Shown here: positions 26,354 to 30,258 of the stretch, piece after piece
Numbering within the stretch: position 1 is the stretch's first letter
How the letters are laid out: each line of letters begins with the position of its first letter
IMG/VR virus record: IMGVR_UViG_3300034103_000314
Coordinates: 1 to 30,258 of that record
DNA length: 30,258 nt
Direction: 5' to 3' (one strand)
Source of the DNA: a virus
The notes under the pieces: model-generated
Seen by the model: the letters and a program-made list of their open reading frames with translations, nothing else
What the model was told of the DNA's origin: nothing
The model's database searches: none
Translations under genes and position numbers: made by a program

Positions 26354-26644
26354 GGAATAGTAAGAGGGAATCAATAGGGAATGTATAGGGTAAGACAATG
26401 ACAAACAATAATTCAAGTACCCTGAAAAAGGTGCATCAACCCCTCTTACAACTTTATGCAAAAAACGCATAACCTTTGCACTAAGGGTAAACCCTATGCT
26501 GTATGCCTGGACAGTACTGTAAGGATAACCATGAGGGTAAACCCGATATGGGGGGGGAGGGGTGGTGATGGGTGGTAGAAATTTGTGGTACATCCCTTAT
26601 ACCGAAAAAGCTAAATTGAACTAATCCATTCCAAGGAGGAGAAA
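26354..26644. promoter_or_regulatory. Noncoding region before the terminase genes
   Basis: These 291 bases hold no convincing gene. I see: the hairpin TTATGC/GCATAA (26454-26472); two exact GGGTAAACCC palindromes (26485-26494, 26535-26544); a ten-base palindrome ACAGTACTGT (26511-26520); and a G-rich tract (26550-26575) with eight Gs followed by further runs of G. The strong AAGGAGG site of the small terminase gene lies at its end. It is a likely site of late-gene control and possibly of packaging start (pac), as small terminase proteins often bind near their own gene. Confidence 0.5.
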
Positions 26645-27010
26645 ATGGAAAAAAGAGGAAGAGGACGCCCTAAAGGTTCTGTGAAGATGACGATACAGAG
26701 GTTTGCTGACAATCCTCCTGCTGTATTGCCTAAGACTGATCACCAGAGGCTCAAGGAGTTGAAGGAATTGATGATCAGGAGTGGGGGTAAGGATGTTGCT
26801 CAGAAGGTGATAGAGATAGCGTTGAATGACGAGCATCCGCATCAATTGGTGGCTTTGAAGATGTGTTTAGACAGGACTCTTCCTGTTAGTATGTTTGAGA
26901 AGGACAAGAGTCAGAGGAGTGCTGTGACCATCAATATCACTGGATTGGGACAAGAACCTACTATTATCGATACTGAACAACCTGAAGATGTAGAGGCTAA
27001 GTATGGCTGA
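26645..27010 (+). CDS. terS: Terminase small subunit
   Basis: A 121-residue protein preceded by AAGGAGG. The start MEKRGRGRPKGSVKMTIQRF has an AT-hook-like RGRGRPKG arm. The middle is helical (HQRLKELKELMIRSGGKDVA, QKVIEIALNDEHPHQLVALK). The run MCLDRTLPVSMFEKDKSQRS and the end with VTINITGL are typical of small terminases of podoviruses with this gene order. It would recognise the packaging site and load the large subunit. It overlaps the large-subunit gene by eight bases. Assignment is by pattern and by position directly before a clear large terminase. Confidence 0.75.
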   Translation: MEKRGRGRPKGSVKMTIQRFADNPPAVLPKTDHQRLKELKELMIRSGGKDVAQKVIEIALNDEHPHQLVALKMCLDRTLPVSMFEKDKSQRSAVTINITGLGQEPTIIDTEQPEDVEAKYG

Positions 27011-28262
27011 TCTCAATTTCTCTCTCTTGCCTTGGCAACAAGAAGTATTCAAAGATACGACTCGGTTCAAGGTAGTGGCTGCTGGAAGGCGTTGTGGTAA
27101 GTCTCGTATGGCGGCAGTTACCCTACTGATCGAAGGACTCAAGTGTCCACAAGGCTCTGCTGTGTTGTATGTGAGTCCTACGATGGGTCAATCAAGACAG
27201 ATTATCTGGGACTTGTTGTTAGACCTTGGTAGAGAGGTTATACAGAGTAGCCATGTGAATAACTTGGATATCACCCTGATAAACGGGGCTAGGATTTATG
27301 TTCGTGGGGCTGATAGACCTGATACCTTGCGTGGTGTGTCTTTGACCTATGCGGTGTTAGACGAGGTAGCGGATATTAAACCAGAGGCTTGGGAACAGGT
27401 TATTAGGGCTTCTTTGTCTGACAAGCGTGGTAGAGCACTCTTTATTGGCACTCCAAAGGGCAGAAATTGGTTCTATGACACCTTTAAGTTGGGTGAGTCA
27501 GAGGATGATCCTGATTGGAAGTCATGGCACTTCACTACTGCTGATAACCCTTTGATTGACCAAAAAGAGATTGAATCTGCCAAGAAGACCCTGAGTACCT
27601 TTGCTTTTAAACAAGAGTACATGGCTTCGTTTACCAATGCGGGGTCGGATATTTTTAAGGAAGAATGGATTAAATACGGGGTTAAGCCTGAACATGGAAG
27701 CTATTACATCGCTGTTGACTTGGCAGGATTTGAGGAAGTTGCCAAACAAGCGGCTAATTCTAAGAAACGTTTGGACGAGTCTGCTATCTCAATAGTGAAG
27801 GTGACAGACGATGGAAAGTGGTTTGTTGAGAAGATAGAACACGGGAGATGGGATATTCGTGAGACTGCCTCTAAGATTCTGATTGCCATTAGAGACTACC
27901 GACCTCTTAGTGTGGGGATAGAGAGGGGGGCGCTAAAGAACGCTGTTTTGCCCTATCTAAGCGACCTGATGCGAAAGAACAACACCTATGCTCATATCGT
28001 AGATTTGACTCATGGGAATAGAAAAAAAGCGGATCGAATCATCTGGGCTTTACAAGGAAGGTTCGAGCATGGCAGAATTGTGTTAAATTCGGAAGAAGAT
28101 TGGGATGAGTTCGTAGACCAGTTAATCCTGTTCCCCGCACAAGGGGTTCACGATGACTTGCCTGACTCCCTTAGTTACATTGACCAACTTGCTGTCACTT
28201 CGTATATGGAAGAAGATGACTCCGAGGAGTGGGAACCAGTAGATATTATTAGCGGGGTATAA
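27003..28262 (+). CDS. terL: Terminase large subunit
   Basis: A 419-residue packaging motor and nuclease. ATPase: LLPWQQEVFKDTTRFKVVAA, Walker A AAGRRCGKS (26-34), Walker B TYAVLDE (115-121), coupling motif IGTPKGR (148-154). RNase-H-like nuclease: YYIAVDLAG (Asp239), SVGIERG (Glu307) and GVHDDLPDSLSY (Asp384/385/388). All key residues are present. It pumps DNA through the portal and cuts concatemers. Length is a little short compared with many terminases (450-500) but complete by motif. The portal gene begins two bases after its stop. Confidence 0.92.
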   Translation: MADLNFSLLPWQQEVFKDTTRFKVVAAGRRCGKSRMAAVTLLIEGLKCPQGSAVLYVSPTMGQSRQIIWDLLLDLGREVIQSSHVNNLDITLINGARIYVRGADRPDTLRGVSLTYAVLDEVADIKPEAWEQVIRASLSDKRGRALFIGTPKGRNWFYDTFKLGESEDDPDWKSWHFTTADNPLIDQKEIESAKKTLSTFAFKQEYMASFTNAGSDIFKEEWIKYGVKPEHGSYYIAVDLAGFEEVAKQAANSKKRLDESAISIVKVTDDGKWFVEKIEHGRWDIRETASKILIAIRDYRPLSVGIERGALKNAVLPYLSDLMRKNNTYAHIVDLTHGNRKKADRIIWALQGRFEHGRIVLNSEEDWDEFVDQLILFPAQGVHDDLPDSLSYIDQLAVTSYMEEDDSEEWEPVDIISGV

Positions 28263-28263
28263 G

Positions 28264-30258
28264 ATGGAATATCAAGAACCAACCGAGTCCGACAAGGAAA
28301 TAGTTAACTTTGTTGTTAACCATTGTGATCGTTGGAGGGATTGGAGAGATGTTAACTGTCTTGATGATTGGCTAGAGTACGAGCGTATCTTCAATGGTGA
28401 GTGGGATGTCCAAGACAAGACAAGGGACTCTGAAAGAAGCCGTATCGTTACCCCCGCTACCCAACAAGCCGTAGAGACACGCCATGCCGAGATCATGGAA
28501 GCAATCTTTGGTCAGGGTGAGTTCTTTGATATTCAAGACGATATTCGTGATGTCAATGGTAGTCCTTTAGATGTTGCTGCCATCAAAGCACAACTCATGG
28601 AAGACTTTAAAGTAGACAAGATTCGCAAGTCTATTGACCAGATTGAGTTGTTGGCTGAGATTTATGGAACTGGCATTGGTGAGATTGTTGTCAAAACAGA
28701 GAAAGTCTATGTTCCTTCTACTCAGGCAATACCTGGTCAAATAGGTCAAGCCGCTATCGGAGTAGTAGAACAAGACCGAATCGCAGTCAAGATTGTTCCT
28801 GTTAACCCCCGTAACTTCCTGTTCGACCCTAATGGAACATCTATTGATGACTGTATGGGTGTGGCTATTGAGAAGTATGTCTCTATCCACAAGATTGTTA
28901 AAGGTCAAGAAGAAGGTATCTACCGCAAGGTAAAGGTTGGTACTGACTCGATGGACACGGACTTAGAGCCTACACAAGAAGTCTCCCAGTACGAAGATGA
29001 CAAGGTAAAACTACTTACTTACTATGGCTTAGTCCCTCGTGAGTACCTAGAACAGTTGGAAAACGAAGATGGTGAAGTAGAAGATTTCTTCCCTGATGAC
29101 ACTATTCAGGACGAGTATTCCGATCTGGTTGAGGCTATTGTAGTGATTGCCAATGATGGTGTTCTTCTGAAAGCAGAAAAGAACCCATACATGATGAAGG
29201 ATAGACCGATTCTTGCTTATCAGGATGACACAGTTCCTAATCGCTTGTTGGGTCGTGGTACTGTTGAGAAGGCTTACAACTCACAAAAGGCTATTGATGC
29301 CCAAGTGCGTAGCCACTTAGATTCTCTAGCGCTCACAACTAGCCCAATGATGGCTATGGATGCTACTCGCCTTCCTCGTGGTGCTAAGTTTGAAGTAAAG
29401 CCAGGCAAAGCAATCCTGACAAACGGCAATCCCAATGAGATTCTGTTCCCGTTCAAGTTTGGCAATACTGATGGTTCTAACCTGACAACTGCTAAAGAGT
29501 TTGAGCGTATGCTTTTGATGGCAACAGGAACACTTGACTCTCAGGGAATGATTACTGCTGTCTCTAGGGATGCGGGTCAGGGTGGTATTTCGATGGCTAC
29601 AGCCTCGATTATCAAGAAATACAAGCGTACCTTAGTGAACTTTCAAGAGGATTTTATGATCCCCTTCATCACCAAAGCCGCATATCGGTATATGCAGTTC
29701 GACCCCGAGCGTTACCCTACTGTGGACATGAAGTTTATTCCCACGGCTGCACTTGGAATCATCGCTAGAGAGCATGAGCAACAACAATTCATTGCGCTTT
29801 TGCAGACTCTTGGCCCGAATACGCCTGTTTTGCCTATCATTCTGAAGGGAATCATGGCTAATTCATCTCTGTCTAACAGATTTGAGTTGATTCAGATGTT
29901 GGATGAGATGAGCAAACCTGATCCACAAGCACAGCAGATGCAACAAGCACAGGCTGAGTTGGCTATGCAAGCGGCACAGGCTCAGATTGCTGTTCAAACT
30001 ACACAAGCAGAGCAAAATCGTGCTGAAGCGGCTAAATTGATGACTGAAGCACAGTTAATGCCTCAAGAAGTCCAAGCCAAGACACTTGCTGCAACGACCA
30101 AGAACTTGCCTGACAATGATGCTATGGCTGAAAAAGAATTCAATAAGCGTGTCAAAATCGCAGAATTGATGCTTAAAGAAAAAGACATTGAGAATAAGTT
30201 AAAGGTTGTTGAATTGCAAAACATGGACAAGAACGAGCAAAAAGCAAAAGACACCAAC
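28264..30258 (+). CDS. Portal protein (3' truncated by window edge)
   Basis: The frame is open for 665 codons to the last base, so the stop lies outside. It starts MEYQEPTESDKEIVNFVVNH. P22-type portal features: the N-terminal WRDWRDVNCLDDWLEYERIF region, RSRIVTPATQQAVETRHAEI, IDQIELLAEIYGTGIGEIVV, VPVNPRNFLFDPNGTSIDDC, KDRPILAYQDDTVPNRLLGR followed by EKAYNSQKAIDAQVRSHLD, and a C-terminal region of long Gln/Ala-rich coiled coil (residues about 555-660: QQMQQAQAELAMQAAQAQIA and further). It forms the 12-mer at the unique vertex. Only a few dozen residues are likely to be missing, judging by family length of about 680-720. Confidence 0.86.
   Translation, partial: MEYQEPTESDKEIVNFVVNHCDRWRDWRDVNCLDDWLEYERIFNGEWDVQDKTRDSERSRIVTPATQQAVETRHAEIMEAIFGQGEFFDIQDDIRDVNGSPLDVAAIKAQLMEDFKVDKIRKSIDQIELLAEIYGTGIGEIVVKTEKVYVPSTQAIPGQIGQAAIGVVEQDRIAVKIVPVNPRNFLFDPNGTSIDDCMGVAIEKYVSIHKIVKGQEEGIYRKVKVGTDSMDTDLEPTQEVSQYEDDKVKLLTYYGLVPREYLEQLENEDGEVEDFFPDDTIQDEYSDLVEAIVVIANDGVLLKAEKNPYMMKDRPILAYQDDTVPNRLLGRGTVEKAYNSQKAIDAQVRSHLDSLALTTSPMMAMDATRLPRGAKFEVKPGKAILTNGNPNEILFPFKFGNTDGSNLTTAKEFERMLLMATGTLDSQGMITAVSRDAGQGGISMATASIIKKYKRTLVNFQEDFMIPFITKAAYRYMQFDPERYPTVDMKFIPTAALGIIAREHEQQQFIALLQTLGPNTPVLPIILKGIMANSSLSNRFELIQMLDEMSKPDPQAQQMQQAQAELAMQAAQAQIAVQTTQAEQNRAEAAKLMTEAQLMPQEVQAKTLAATTKNLPDNDAMAEKEFNKRVKIAELMLKEKDIENKLKVVELQNMDKNEQKAKDTN

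Noticed and set aside
26398-26472. 24-codon frame MTNNNSSTLKKVHQPLLQLY... in the gap before the terminase
   Set aside because: A leader peptide is possible because its stop lies in a hairpin, but there is only a weak ribosome site and no overlap or homology to support it.
19299-26644. Search for tRNA genes and CRISPR arrays
   Set aside because: No T-loop consensus with a matching acceptor stem was seen in any gap, including 17742-17820, and there are no regularly spaced repeats with unique spacers.
19299-26644. Lysogeny module (integrase, CI-type repressor, attachment site)
   Set aside because: No tyrosine or serine recombinase and no clear CI-like protein is present. HTH proteins and operators exist but do not prove a temperate life cycle.

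Overview
The window is almost a whole genome of a small, tailed, podovirus-like phage. No host chromosomal gene, rRNA, tRNA, integrase, transposase, phage DNA polymerase or RNA polymerase was recognised. The gene order is that of a P22/SU10-type short-tailed phage: small terminase, large terminase, portal at the right edge; scaffold, major capsid, adaptor, nozzle, S74-type fibre and ejection proteins at the left edge. The portal reading frame runs off the right end and the scaffold is cut at its N-terminus at the left end. The two edges are therefore neighbours on a circular map, with a short piece (portal C-terminus plus scaffold N-terminus) probably missing. The host is inferred to be a freshwater Burkholderiales-type betaproteobacterium. 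This rests on remembered similarity of the 22809 gene to a common Burkholderiales (pro)phage protein and on the general small-gene repertoire; it is an inference, not a proof.

Layout. (1) 1-12857, rightward late genes: scaffold (partial), capsid, two terminator hairpins around a small beta-rich protein, a chain of five tiny proteins (four of them lysine-rich and ATGA-coupled), head completion/adaptor, nozzle, tail fibre with an intramolecular chaperone, fibre-associated small proteins, and three large ejection/internal virion proteins. (2) 12889-15837, coiled-coil and membrane proteins and the lysis cassette: lipoprotein, two-TM holin candidate, Rz with Rz1 fully nested in another frame, a reversed HNH homing endonuclease, and a GH19 endolysin. 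(3) 19298-15834, leftward early operon: small phage proteins, ERF-type single-strand annealing protein, an SSB-like protein with an acidic DEDLPF tail, a candidate structured RNA, a winged-helix protein, then seven tiny genes joined by ATGA overlaps, several with zinc-binding Cys patterns. (4) 19477-23865, rightward replication/recombination operon: HTH protein, structured leader, DUF1376-type replication initiator containing iteron-like repeats, a C5-cytosine methyltransferase overlapped over nearly its whole length by a second long reading frame, RusA resolvase, and an HNH-type nuclease. (5) 25920-24019, a leftward cluster of seven small genes with its own promoter, twin-hairpin spacers and a terminator. 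(6) 26114-26644, a small candidate regulator and a 290-base noncoding region with palindromes and a G-rich tract, just before the terminase genes.

How it works together (inference). Host RNA polymerase would read the two early operons outward from 19299-19476 and the accessory cluster from about 26000. The DUF1376 protein would load the host replisome, possibly on repeats inside its own gene. ERF, the SSB-like protein, RusA and the HNH protein would handle recombination and concatemers, the methyltransferase would modify the DNA, and the terminase-to-lysis block would build and release virions. A recurring palindrome, GGGTAAACCC and close variants, sits in most regulatory gaps and may be the operator of one phage regulator.

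Most interesting points: the dual-frame methyltransferase locus (21230-21925), the candidate RNA with mutually exclusive helices (17742-17820), the two spacer elements whose stems differ by paired changes (24787-24850 and 25136-25212), the structured leader of the initiator gene (20034-20128), and the operator-like palindrome family.
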